Shown: positions 10,214 through 18,701 of the stretch, one piece after another | How positions within the stretch are numbered: position 1 is the stretch's first letter | Layout of the letters: each line of letters starts with the position of its first letter | Assembly: GCF_029813785.1 (NCBI RefSeq) | Contig: NZ_JARVKY010000001.1 | Location: 248,001-312,000, forward strand | Reading direction: 5' to 3' | Source of the DNA: Streptomyces sp. DH41 | GTDB lineage: Bacteria; Actinomycetota; Actinomycetes; Streptomycetales; Streptomycetaceae | DNA length: 64,000 nucleotides | Notes under the pieces: model-generated | Databases searched by the model: none | Seen by the model: only the letters and a program-made list of their open reading frames with translations | Told to the model about the DNA's origin: nothing | Program-made: the position numbers and the translations under genes

Positions 10214-12564
10214 GCGCGCGTCCTCCGGTTTCCGCTTCTGCCCGCGCCGCGGCTTCCGCTGCCGCGGCTTTCGCTGCCGCCGCTTCCGATGCCACGGGTT
10301 CCGCTGCCGCGCCGGCCTCCGCCGCCGCGTCGCCGTTGTCGGCGGGTGTCGCGGTTCTCGCCGTTCTGGGCCGGCGTGGTCGCGCCCTGTTCCTGTCCGT
10401 CGACGGGGGCGTACTCGTCCTCCGGGGAGGCCTTCTTTGTCGGGAGGAGTTCCTTGACGACGTCCTTGGGCATCTTCGGCGCGGGGATGGTCCCGTCGGG
10501 CTTGATCGTCGGCAGCTTCGCCTGCGGCTTGGGCAGCAGCGCCTTCTTGCTGTCGATCTCCCCGTCGTCCGCGACGCCGTACAGCGCGTCGTAGATGTTG
10601 CGGACGGCGGGGCCGGAGGCGCCGGAGCCCGTACCGCCCTGGGAGATCGTCATGACGATCGCGTACTCGTCGGTGTAGGTGGCGAACCAGGAGGTGGTCT
10701 GCTTGCCGTGGACCTCGGCCGTACCGGTCTTGGCGTGCATCGGGATCTCGTCCTGGGGCCAACCGTCCTGTGCGAAGCGCCAGGCGGCGGTTCCGCGGGT
10801 GGCGACGCCCTCCAGGGCGCCGTCCATCTTGGCCAGGGTGGTCTTGCTTATCGGCAGCTTGCCGTGCGCCTCGGGCTCGATCGGGCGGATCTCCTTGCCG
10901 TCGGGGCTGATGATCGCCTTGCCGATGCTGGGGTCGTACATGGTGCCGCCGTTGGAGATGGCCGCGTAGATGGTGGCCATCTGGATGGGGGTGGTGAGGG
11001 TGTCGCCCTGGCCGATGGAGTAGTTGATGGCGTCACCGGCGCGCATCTTGTTGCCCTCGAGGCAGCCCTCGTACGCGAGTTTCTCGACGTAGGTGCCGTC
11101 CTTCTTGCCGGACTTGCACCAGGCGTCCTTGTTGGCCTCCCAGTAGTCCTGCTTCCAGTCCCGGTCGGGGACGCGGCCGGAGACCTCGTTGGGGAGGTCG
11201 ATGCCGGTCTTCTTGCCGAGGCCGAAGTCGTGGGCGGCCTTGTAGAAGTAGTCGTTGGGGTTCTTCGGGTTGTTGCCGCCGTCCTTCTTCCACTCCTGGT
11301 GGGCCAGGCGGTAGTAGACGGTGTCGCAGGAGAGTTCCAGGGCGCGGCCGAGGTCGATCGAGCCGTAGCTGGCGGACTCGTAGTTCTTGAAGACCTGGCC
11401 GCCGACGGAGTAGGAGCTGGAGCAGTCGTAGCCGCCGTCGAAGTCGTAGCCGGCCTCCACGGCGGCGGAGGTGGAGATCACCTTGAAGATGGAGCCGGGG
11501 GCCGCCTGGCCCTGGGTGGCCCGGTTGAGCAGCGGGTAGTTGGACTCCTTGCCGGTGAGCTTCTTGTAGTCGGCGGCGGAGATGCCGCCCACCCAGGCGT
11601 TGGGGTCGTAGGCCGGGTTGGAGGCCATGGCGACGACGCGGCCGGTCTTGGCCTCCATCACCACGACCGCGCCGGCGTCGGCCTTGTAGTTCTCGCCGGT
11701 GTTGTCGTCGTACTGCTTGCGGGCTTCCTTCATCGCCGCGTTCAGCTCGTACTCGGCGACCCGCTGGACGCGGGCGTCGATGCTGGTGACGAGGTTGGAG
11801 CCGGGCACGCCGGGGTCCGACTCGGCCTCTCCGATGACGCGGCCGAGGTTGTCGACCTCGTAGCGGGTCACGCCGGCCTTCCCGCGCAGCGCCTTGTCGT
11901 ACTGGCGTTCCAGGCCGGAGCGGCCGACCTGGTCCGAGCGCAGGAAGGGCGAGTCGGTGTCCTCGGCCTTCTTGATCTCCTCGTCGGTGACCGGCGAGAG
12001 GTAGCCGAGGACCTGGGCGGTCCGGGACCCGCCGGGGGCGGCGTAGCGGCGCATGGCCTCGGGCTCGGCGGTGATGCCGGGGAAGTCCTCGGCGCGTTCG
12101 CGGATCTGGAGGGCCTGCTTGGGGGTGGCCTCGTCGGTGACGGGGATCGGCTGGTAGGGCGAGCCGTTCCAGCAGGGCTGGGGGGTCTCGGCGTCGCACA
12201 GCCGGACCTTGTCCATGACGTCCTGGGGCTTCATGCCGAGGACACCGGCGAGCTTGGTGAGGACGGCCTTGCCGTCGTCCTTCATCTTCAGCAGGTCGGT
12301 GCGGGAGGCGGAGACGACGAGCCGGGTCTCGTTGTCGGCGAGCGCCACGCCGCGGGCGTCCAGGATCGAGCCGCGGGGTGCGGGCTGGACGACCTGCTGG
12401 ACGTGGTTGCCCGACGCCTCCGCGGCGTACTCGTCGCCCTGGCGGATCTGGAGGTACCAGAGCCGGCCACCGAGGGTGGCGAGGAGGGAGAGGACGAGGA
12501 TCTGGATGACGACGAGCCGGGTCTGGACGCGGGTGCTGCGGCCGGTCTCCGGAATGTTACTCAT
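10210..12564 (-). CDS. pbp2: Penicillin-binding protein 2 (class B transpeptidase)
   Basis: The 784-residue protein starts at ATG 12564. A single N-terminal membrane segment (VVIQILVLSLLATLGGRLWYL) leads into a dimerisation domain beginning PAPRGSILDARG. The transpeptidase motifs are in order: the active-site tetrad S-I-F-K in QAAPGSIFKV near residue 358, the SxD motif of the PBP2 subclass in SCDTVYY near 413, and the KTG motif in HAKTGTAEV near 611. After the domain comes an extended tail that ends in an unusual Arg/Gly/Ser-rich stretch (about 45 residues of RGSGS-like repeats), probably disordered. It is co-transcribed with rodA, as shown by the four-base overlap. Confidence 0.96.
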   Translation of the reverse strand: MSNIPETGRSTRVQTRLVVIQILVLSLLATLGGRLWYLQIRQGDEYAAEASGNHVQQVVQPAPRGSILDARGVALADNETRLVVSASRTDLLKMKDDGKAVLTKLAGVLGMKPQDVMDKVRLCDAETPQPCWNGSPYQPIPVTDEATPKQALQIRERAEDFPGITAEPEAMRRYAAPGGSRTAQVLGYLSPVTDEEIKKAEDTDSPFLRSDQVGRSGLERQYDKALRGKAGVTRYEVDNLGRVIGEAESDPGVPGSNLVTSIDARVQRVAEYELNAAMKEARKQYDDNTGENYKADAGAVVVMEAKTGRVVAMASNPAYDPNAWVGGISAADYKKLTGKESNYPLLNRATQGQAAPGSIFKVISTSAAVEAGYDFDGGYDCSSSYSVGGQVFKNYESASYGSIDLGRALELSCDTVYYRLAHQEWKKDGGNNPKNPNDYFYKAAHDFGLGKKTGIDLPNEVSGRVPDRDWKQDYWEANKDAWCKSGKKDGTYVEKLAYEGCLEGNKMRAGDAINYSIGQGDTLTTPIQMATIYAAISNGGTMYDPSIGKAIISPDGKEIRPIEPEAHGKLPISKTTLAKMDGALEGVATRGTAAWRFAQDGWPQDEIPMHAKTGTAEVHGKQTTSWFATYTDEYAIVMTISQGGTGSGASGPAVRNIYDALYGVADDGEIDSKKALLPKPQAKLPTIKPDGTIPAPKMPKDVVKELLPTKKASPEDEYAPVDGQEQGATTPAQNGENRDTRRQRRRGGGGRRGSGTRGIGSGGSESRGSGSRGAGRSGNRRTRA

Positions 12565-12681
12565 GGGCGCAGCCCATTCCGTTGAGGGTGGTGGTGGGCG
12601 ACGGGTGGGAGTTGGTCACTGCGGCTGCCTCCCCCGCTCAGTGCGTGTACGTGTACGTGTCGAGGCGGTCGGACTTGTCAC

Positions 12682-12730
12682 GGTGGTCGTACGTGTCATG
12701 GCGGTCGTACGTGTCATGGCGGTCGTACGG
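12682..12730. repeat. 18-bp tandem repeat between pbp2 and mreD
   Basis: There are 2.7 copies of GGYGGTCGTACGTGTCAT at 12682-12699, 12700-12717 and 12718-12730. They lie in the 180-bp gap between mreD and pbp2, which otherwise shows nothing. Confidence 0.8.
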
Positions 12731-12744
12731 CCGGCAGGGCGTCG

Positions 12745-13416
12745 TCACAGCCGCTTGACCCCCTTGATGCGTCCGGCCCGGGCGACCCGCGCACGCGCCG
12801 CCTTGGCCCGCAGTCCGTTGCGCTGGCCGCCGATGCGCAGCCCGGTGCCGCCGGAGAGCCAGCCGGAGGCGATGTCGGTCTTCTGGCCCGCGGAGTTGGT
12901 CTCGGCCAGCGGGTCGTTGTCGGCGCGTCTGGCCAGGGCCATGATGCCGGGGACGACGAAGGGCGCGAGCAGCAGGTCGTACAGGGAGGCCGTGAACAGC
13001 AGGCTGGGCAGGCCGACATGGCGGGCGGCGGTGTCTCCGACGAGGGCGCCCACGCCGGCGTACAGCAGGGTGGTGCCGATGGCGGCGACGACCACGACGG
13101 CCATGGGGCCGGTGGCCGACCTGAGCCGGCCGTTCTCCGGTTTGGCGAGGCCGGCGAGGTATCCGACGACGCAGAGCACGAGGGCGTAGCGGCCGGCGGC
13201 GTGGTCGGCGGGCGGGGCGAGGTCGGCGAGCAGTCCGGCACCGAAGCCGACGAGGGCGCCGCCGACGTGGCCGTAGACCAGGGCGAGGCCGAGGACGGTG
13301 AGGAGCAGCAGGTCGGGGACGGCGCCGGGCAGGTGGAGGCGGGCGAGGACGCTCACCTGGATGACCAGGGCGACGACGACCAGGGAGACGGACAGCAGGA
13401 TCCGGTTGACGCGCAT
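12745..13416 (-). CDS. mreD: Rod-shape determining protein MreD
   Basis: The 223-residue integral membrane protein has five to six hydrophobic segments. It starts MRVNRILLSVSLVVVALVIQ and contains the PDLLLLTVLGLALVYG segment typical of MreD. It links MreB/MreC to the transpeptidase and glycosyltransferase. The C-terminal 55 residues are soluble and basic, longer than in most MreD proteins. It lies 13 bp downstream of mreC. Confidence 0.92.
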   Translation of the reverse strand: MRVNRILLSVSLVVVALVIQVSVLARLHLPGAVPDLLLLTVLGLALVYGHVGGALVGFGAGLLADLAPPADHAAGRYALVLCVVGYLAGLAKPENGRLRSATGPMAVVVVAAIGTTLLYAGVGALVGDTAARHVGLPSLLFTASLYDLLLAPFVVPGIMALARRADNDPLAETNSAGQKTDIASGWLSGGTGLRIGGQRNGLRAKAARARVARAGRIKGVKRL

Positions 13417-13429
13417 GGGGTGAAAGCTC

Positions 13430-14440
13430 CTACGGCTCGGTCTGCTGGTTCTGTTGGTCCTGCTGCCCCTGCTGCCCCTGCTGCCCCTGCTCGTTCGCCT
13501 CGTTCTGCGGCTGGCCGTCGACGGGGGCCCCGGGGGACGGGGTCACCGTCACCGTCACGGTCGGCCTGGGTTCCGGCTTCGGCTTGTCCGGGAGCACGGT
13601 GTCCCGCGGGTCCTTCTGCGGGGCCTGGACGACGACGCCGACGATGTCGAGCTTGGTGAAGCTGACGAACGGTGTGACGTCGAGCGTGCGGGTCAGGTCG
13701 CCGCCGGAGGGGTCGACGCGGGAGACGTAGCCGACCGGGACGCCGGGCACGAACGGCTTGTCGGCCTGGGAGCCGAAGGTGACCAGGCGGTCGCCCTTCT
13801 TGACGTCGGCCTTGCCGTTGAGGAGTTCGACGCGCAGCGGCCGGCCGCCCTGGCCGGAGGCGAAGCCGAGTTCGTCGCCGGCCTCCATCCGGGTGCCGAC
13901 GGTGAAGTCGGGGTCGTTGGCGAGCAGCACGGTGGCGGTGTTCGGGCCGACGGTGGTCACGCGGCCGACGAGGCCGTCGCCGTTGAGGACGGTCATGTCG
14001 CGCTTGATGCCGTCGCCCGCACCGGCGTCGATGGTGATGGTCCAGGAGAAGCCCTGCGCGGCTCCTATGGCGATGACCTGGGCGCCCTTGATGCCGTACT
14101 GGCCGGCGCCGGCGAGCCCGAGCATCTTGTCGAACTGCTTCAGGCGGCTGCGGCCGCGCTCGTCGCTGCCGAGCTTCGCCTTCAGGGCCGCGTTCTGCGT
14201 CTCCAGTTCGGCGAGGCGGTCGTGCCGGTCGCCGGAGTCGCGGATCGCGGAGACCGCGTTGCCGACCGGGTCGACCGCGGACGACACCCCGTTCTCGATC
14301 GGGCCGAAGACGGTGGCCGCGGCCTGCCGGGCACCGTCGACCGGTGAGTCCTCCCCGCCGCGGATGTCCACCGTGATCAGCGCGAACGCGATGGCGATCA
14401 GCAGCACCAGGAGCAGCCGGCTCTCTTTCGTGTCCCTCAC
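13430..14440 (-). CDS. mreC: Rod-shape determining protein MreC
   Basis: The 336-residue protein starts at GTG 14440. One N-terminal membrane span (LLLVLLIAIAFALITVD) is followed by a short coiled coil (residues about 65-100, DRLAELETQNAALKAKL). The double beta-barrel domain of MreC follows, with NGDGLVGRVTTVGPNTATVLLANDP as its signature. The C-terminus has a Pro/Thr linker and a Gln-rich tail of GQQ repeats. It is a scaffold that positions wall synthases outside the membrane. Confidence 0.95.
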   Translation of the reverse strand: MRDTKESRLLLVLLIAIAFALITVDIRGGEDSPVDGARQAAATVFGPIENGVSSAVDPVGNAVSAIRDSGDRHDRLAELETQNAALKAKLGSDERGRSRLKQFDKMLGLAGAGQYGIKGAQVIAIGAAQGFSWTITIDAGAGDGIKRDMTVLNGDGLVGRVTTVGPNTATVLLANDPDFTVGTRMEAGDELGFASGQGGRPLRVELLNGKADVKKGDRLVTFGSQADKPFVPGVPVGYVSRVDPSGGDLTRTLDVTPFVSFTKLDIVGVVVQAPQKDPRDTVLPDKPKPEPRPTVTVTVTPSPGAPVDGQPQNEANEQGQQGQQGQQDQQNQQTEP

Positions 14441-14538
14441 GTGCGGCGGCCGTGCCTTCCTCGTCGAATTCGGGAATTACGTGGCGGTGTTCAGGAATTC
14501 AGGTGATTCGGTACCTGAGGTACATACGCGGTACCCCG

Positions 14539-14651
14539 GTGGTCGCGGTGGTTCCCGCGATGCGGTCGTGATGGTTCCCGCGATGCGGTCGCGGTGGTTC
14601 GCGCGGTTGTCGCGGTGGTTCCCGCGGTCGTCTCGGCGGTTGCGGCGGTCG
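14539..14651. repeat. Degenerate GGTGGTTCCCGCG direct repeats upstream of mreC
   Basis: Several imperfect copies of a roughly 20-base GGTCGCGGTGGTTCCCGCG unit fill most of the gap between mreB and mreC. The rest of the 287-bp gap holds a hairpin next to mreB. Confidence 0.65.
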
Positions 14652-14678
14652 TCTTACTGAAGTCTCTATATCAACGAT

Positions 14679-14712
14679 CCGCCGCACGAGAGGAGATCGT
14701 CTCGTACGGCGG
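14679..14712 (-). terminator. Hairpin between mreB and mreC
   Basis: A 13-bp stem (14679-14691 with 14700-14712, one mismatch) encloses an eight-base loop just past the mreB stop. It probably ends or attenuates mreB transcription before mreC, which would give mreB a higher transcript level than mreCD-pbp2-rodA. Confidence 0.65.
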
Positions 14713-14727
14713 AACCGAAGTGTTACG

Positions 14728-15759
14728 TCATCTGCGGGGCGAGGCGTCCAGCACCTGCTGGAGCGCCTCGAACTCCTCGACGCACTTGCCGGAGCCGAGT
14801 GCCACGCTGTCCAGCGGGTCCTCGGCGATATGGATCGGCATTCCGGTCTCCCGGCGCAGCCGTTCGTCGAGCCCGCGCAGCAGCGCGCCGCCGCCGGTCA
14901 GGACGATGCCCCGGTCCATGATGTCGCCGGACAGCTCCGGCGGACACTTGTCCAGGGTCGTCTTGACCGCGTCGACGATCGCGTTGACCGGCTCCTCGAT
15001 CGCCTTGCGTACTTCGCCGGCGGAGATGACGACGGTCTTGGGCAGCCCGGAGACGAGGTCCCGGCCACGGATTTCGGTGTGCTCGTCGGCGTCGAGGTCG
15101 TACGCCGAACCGATCGTGATCTTGATCTGTTCGGCCGTGCGCTCACCCAGCAGAAGGCTGTACTCCTTCTTCACGTGCTGGATGATCGCGTTGTCCAGCT
15201 CGTCACCCGCGACGCGGATGGACTGGGCGGTGACGATGCCGCCGAGCGAGATGACCGCGACCTCCGTGGTGCCGCCGCCGATGTCCACCACCATGTTGCC
15301 CGTGGCCTCGTGGACCGGCAGGCCGGAGCCGATGGCCGCGGCCATGGGCTCCTCGATGATGTGCACCTGACGGGCGCCGGCCTGGGACGACGCCTCGATG
15401 ACGGCACGGCGCTCGACGCCGGTGATGCCCGAGGGCACACAGACGACGACCCGCGGACGAGCCAGATAACGCCGCTTGTGGATCTTCAGAATGAAGTAGC
15501 GGAGCATCCGCTCGGTGATCTCGAAGTCGGCGATGACGCCGTCCTTCAGAGGGCGCACGGCAACGATGTTGCCGGGCGTGCGCCCGATCATCTTCTTCGC
15601 TTCGGCGCCGACCGCGAGGATGCCACCGGTGTTGGTGTTGATCGCGACGACGGACGGCTCGTTGAGTACGATCCCGCGACCCCTGACGTACACCAGCGTG
15701 TTGGCGGTCCCGAGGTCGACAGCCATGTCACGGCCGATGAACGACATTGAGTTCCCCAT
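14728..15759 (-). CDS. mreB: Actin-like cytoskeletal protein MreB
   Basis: The 343-residue actin-fold ATPase carries the phosphate-1 motif [11 protein letters not shown], the phosphate-2 motif [11 protein letters not shown] and the adenosine motif [16 protein letters not shown] chose ATG 15759 ([11 protein letters not shown]), which gives the family length. A longer frame upstream has no homology-like content. It polymerises at the membrane and guides wall synthesis; in Streptomyces that concerns mainly aerial hyphae and spores. Confidence 0.97.
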   Translation of the reverse strand: MGNSMSFIGRDMAVDLGTANTLVYVRGRGIVLNEPSVVAINTNTGGILAVGAEAKKMIGRTPGNIVAVRPLKDGVIADFEITERMLRYFILKIHKRRYLARPRVVVCVPSGITGVERRAVIEASSQAGARQVHIIEEPMAAAIGSGLPVHEATGNMVVDIGGGTTEVAVISLGGIVTAQSIRVAGDELDNAIIQHVKKEYSLLLGERTAEQIKITIGSAYDLDADEHTEIRGRDLVSGLPKTVVISAGEVRKAIEEPVNAIVDAVKTTLDKCPPELSGDIMDRGIVLTGGGALLRGLDERLRRETGMPIHIAEDPLDSVALGSGKCVEEFEALQQVLDASPRR

Positions 15760-15970
15760 CAGGATTCGACTGGCCTTCCCGGGAGCTTTTGAGGGCTTTT
15801 CAGGTAGGCGAGGTGGGCGCAGTGACGCGTGGAGGCTTCCATCGTAGACGCGCTTTCGCGAACACTGCGCGAGGGTCTTCGCCATTGTCAGCAGATGGCG
15901 CATCGCCTCGCTTGTGGAGACGGGCCAACGGAGGCATCCGTTCCCCCGATCAGGCGCGCATATGCCACAG

Positions 15971-15994
15971 GGCGGTCGCTTTTACGCGACCGCC
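15971..15994 (-). terminator. Stem-loop between ndk and mreB
   Basis: A perfect 9-bp stem, GGCGGTCGC with its complement, closes a six-base TTTTAC loop about 70 bp after the ndk stop. It is the only clear element in the 307-bp gap 15760-16066, which must also hold the mreB promoter. Confidence 0.6.
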
Positions 15995-16066
15995 CCGGTC
16001 TGCTGCGGGCCATTCGACTGACGCGGCGTCAGAAAAAAGACGCGTCCGGCGTGTCCGGAGGGAGGA

Positions 16067-16480
16067 TCAGACCCGGCCCGGGAAGAAGATCTTCAGCTCG
16101 CGCTCGGCGGACTCCTCGGAGTCGGAGGCGTGGATCAGGTTCTCCCGGACGATCACGCCGAAGTCCCCGCGGATGGATCCGGGAGCGGCTGCGATCGGGT
16201 CGGTCGGACCGGCCAGCGCGCGCACGCCCTCGATGACCCGCTCACCCTCGACGACCATGGCGACGACCGGACCGGACGCCATGAACTCGACCAGCGGCTC
16301 GTAGAAGGGCTTGCCCTTGTGCTCGCCGTAGTGCTGCTCCAGTGTCTCGGAGTCCAGGGTGCGCAGTTCCAGTGCGGTGATCTGCCAGCCGGCCTTGCGC
16401 TCGATACGGCTGATGATCTCGCCGGTCAGGCCACGACGGACGGCGTCGGGCTTGAGGAGGACGAGGCTGCGCTGGGTCAC
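16067..16480 (-). CDS. ndk: Nucleoside diphosphate kinase
   Basis: The 137-residue enzyme transfers the gamma phosphate between nucleoside triphosphates and diphosphates through a phosphohistidine. The N-terminus is SLVLLKPDAVRRGL. The active-site histidine sits in ENLIHASDSEESAERE. Its length is standard for bacterial Ndk. Confidence 0.97.
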   Translation of the reverse strand: MTQRSLVLLKPDAVRRGLTGEIISRIERKAGWQITALELRTLDSETLEQHYGEHKGKPFYEPLVEFMASGPVVAMVVEGERVIEGVRALAGPTDPIAAAPGSIRGDFGVIVRENLIHASDSEESAERELKIFFPGRV

Positions 16481-16617
16481 GACGGGCTCCTTGGAATATG
16501 CGGGTGTGCTGTTGTGCGAACGTGCGGTGGCACGGCGTCACGAGCGTGCGGTGGTGCGAAGTGATGACTGAGGTTACCGGGCGTGTCGCAGCGCCTGTCA
16601 CGCAGCGTCGACCGGGA

Positions 16618-16974
16618 TCAGGCGGCCTCGGGCGCGGAGGCGTCCGCCTGGGCCGCGAACCTCGCCTTCGCCTCGTCGATCTTCCGCCCGTAGTGCACGG
16701 AGGCCCACCAGAGGGCGGCGAAGATCGCCCCCAGGAAGAACATGGTCGGCACGACGAACCCGGAGGCGATCAGGGCGATCTGCAGGGCCCAGCCGAAGGC
16801 GATGCCGCCGGGCCGGGTCACGAAGCCGCACAGCGCCACGCACAGGAACATCGCGATGCCGCTGACCGTCCACACCGTCCCCATGGACAGGTCGGGGTCC
16901 TTCATGGCGACCAGACCGGCGAAGCCGATCACGAAGACCTCGCCGATCAGAGTAGAAGCACAGAGCGTACGCAC
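16618..16974 (-). CDS. DUF4233 membrane protein
   Basis: The 118-residue protein starts at GTG 16974, five bases after the folC stop, so it is almost certainly co-translated with folC. It has three to four hydrophobic helices (LIGEVFVIGFAGLVAM, VSGIAMFLCVALCGFV, ALIASGFVVPTMFFLGAIFAALWW) and a short charged tail. The family is actinobacterial, conserved beside folC, and has no known function. Confidence 0.85.
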   Translation of the reverse strand: MRTLCASTLIGEVFVIGFAGLVAMKDPDLSMGTVWTVSGIAMFLCVALCGFVTRPGGIAFGWALQIALIASGFVVPTMFFLGAIFAALWWASVHYGRKIDEAKARFAAQADASAPEAA

Positions 16975-16979
16975 GGTTC

Positions 16980-18503
16980 TCAGCCCCTCCCGAGGAGCAG
17001 TCGGGCCTCGCCGACGGTGTAGATGGAGCCGGTGACGAGCACCCCGCCGCCCGAGAACTCGCCCTCCTCCTCGGCCAGCGTGATCGCGGCCTCCAGGGCG
17101 TCCGGCAGCCGCGGCTCGACCTGGACGCGGTCCTCGCCGAACACCTCGACGGCGATGGACGCCAGCGCGTCGGCGTCCATCGCGCGCAGGCCGGAGTTCT
17201 GGGTGACGACGATCTCGGCGAAGACCGGCTCGAAGGCCTCCAGCAGCCCCCGCACGTCCTTGTCGCCGCTCGCGCCGACCACGCCGATGAGCCGGCTGAA
17301 CTGGAAGGCCTCGCCGACCGCCTCGGCGGTGACCCGCGCGCCCGCCGGATTGTGGGCGGCGTCCAGGACCACGGTCGGCGAGCGCCGCACCACCTCCATC
17401 CGCCCCGGTGAGGCGACGGCGGCGAAGGCCTTGCGCACGGTGTCGATGTCCAGTGGCTCGGGACGCTGCGCCCCGACGCCGAAGAACGCCTCGACGGCGG
17501 CGAGGGCGACGGCCGCGTTGTGCGCCTGGTGGGCGCCGTGCAGCGGCAGGTAGACCTCGGTGTACTCGCCGCCGAGCCCGCGCAGGGTCATCAGCTGTCC
17601 GCCGACGGCGACCTGCCGGTCGACGACGCCGAACTCCAGCCCTTCGCGCGCCACGGTGGCGTTCACGTCCACGGCCTTCTTCAGCAGCACCTGCGCCGCG
17701 TCCACCGGCTGCTGGGCCAGGATCACGGTGGCGTCCTGCTTGACGATGCCGGCCTTCTCGGTCGCGATCTCGCCGGGCGTCGAGCCGAGCCGGTCGGTGT
17801 GGTCCAGGTCGATGGGGGTGACGACGGCGACGTCCCCGTCGATGACGTTGGTGGCGTCCCAGGAGCCGCCCATCCCGACCTCGACGACCGCCACGTCGAC
17901 GGGCGCGTCGGCGAAGGCGGCGTACGCCATGCCGGTCAGCACCTCGAAGAAGGACAGCCGGTACTCCTGCCGGGCGTCGACCATCTCGACGTACGGCTTG
18001 ATGTCCTGGTACGTCTCGATGAACCGCTCGGCGGAGATCGGCGCCCCGTCCAGGCTGACGCGCTCGGTGATCGACTGCACGTGCGGCGAGGTGTACCGGC
18101 CGGTGCGCAGCTCGAAGGCGCCGAGCAGGGCCTCGATCATGCGGGCGGTGGTGGTCTTGCCGTTGGTCCCCGTGATGTGGATGGAGGGGTACGCGCGCTG
18201 CGGCTCGCCCAGCACGTCCATCAGCGCGGCGATCCGGGCGACGGACGGCTCGAGCTTGGTCTCGCCCCAGCGGGTCGAGAGCTCGGCCTCCACCTCGCGC
18301 AGGGCCTTGTCCACCTCGGGATCCTCGGGGCGCGCGGGCACGTCGGCCTCCGGCGGGCCGCCCTGGGTGCGCAAGGTACGGCTGCCGGCCTCGATGACGG
18401 CGAGGTCGGGGTCGCGGGTGGTCTCCGCGTCGATGATCTCGTCGAAGGAGTCGAGGGGGTCGGAGGGGTCGGGCTGGTCGTTCTCGCCGGGGATGTCGCT
18501 CAC
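16980..18503 (-). CDS. folC: Folylpolyglutamate synthase/dihydrofolate synthase
   Basis: The 507-residue Mur-ligase-fold enzyme adds glutamate to folates. I chose GTG 18503 (VSDIPGEND) rather than a longer frame, which lacks sense. An acidic leader of about 90 residues precedes the ligase. The P-loop GTNGKTTTARMIE lies near residue 113. The substrate-binding segment GRYTSPHVQSITER and the Mur-type motif LDAAHNPAG follow. The order valS, folC, DUF4233, ndk is the conserved Streptomyces arrangement. Confidence 0.94.
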   Translation of the reverse strand: MSDIPGENDQPDPSDPLDSFDEIIDAETTRDPDLAVIEAGSRTLRTQGGPPEADVPARPEDPEVDKALREVEAELSTRWGETKLEPSVARIAALMDVLGEPQRAYPSIHITGTNGKTTTARMIEALLGAFELRTGRYTSPHVQSITERVSLDGAPISAERFIETYQDIKPYVEMVDARQEYRLSFFEVLTGMAYAAFADAPVDVAVVEVGMGGSWDATNVIDGDVAVVTPIDLDHTDRLGSTPGEIATEKAGIVKQDATVILAQQPVDAAQVLLKKAVDVNATVAREGLEFGVVDRQVAVGGQLMTLRGLGGEYTEVYLPLHGAHQAHNAAVALAAVEAFFGVGAQRPEPLDIDTVRKAFAAVASPGRMEVVRRSPTVVLDAAHNPAGARVTAEAVGEAFQFSRLIGVVGASGDKDVRGLLEAFEPVFAEIVVTQNSGLRAMDADALASIAVEVFGEDRVQVEPRLPDALEAAITLAEEEGEFSGGGVLVTGSIYTVGEARLLLGRG

Positions 18504-18648
18504 GGGGACCAGTCTACGGAGAGTGTCCGACGGTCGGGCCGGGGAGTGGGGCGGCTGAGGTTCCGTGGCGTGTGCGGCGCCGTCGTGGCTGGTCGCGCCC
18601 GCGCGGCGGAGCCGCACATCGATAGGGTCCCGCGCCCCTGACGGACGT

Positions 18649-18686
18649 GAAGGCTCCCGGCGCCCCTCGGGGCGCCGGGAGCCTTC
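18649..18686 (-). terminator. Strong terminator after valS
   Basis: A perfect 18-bp inverted repeat (18649-18666 with 18669-18686) with only two unpaired central bases lies 15 bp past the valS stop. It separates valS from folC. Confidence 0.85.
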
Positions 18687-18701
18687 ACCGACGTACGGGC
18701 G

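Noticed and set aside
10214..10762. N-terminal extension of rodA by 183 residues
   Set aside because: The extension is a shadow of the pbp2 tail. The ATGA overlap gives a natural start at 10213.
14499..14687. Proline-rich 62-codon frame between mreB and mreC
   Set aside because: It is generated by the GGTGGTTCCCGCG repeats and overlaps the hairpin; no ribosome binding site.
15760..15903. N-terminal extension of mreB by 48 residues
   Set aside because: MreB proteins start near [11 protein letters not shown]; the extension has no family similarity.
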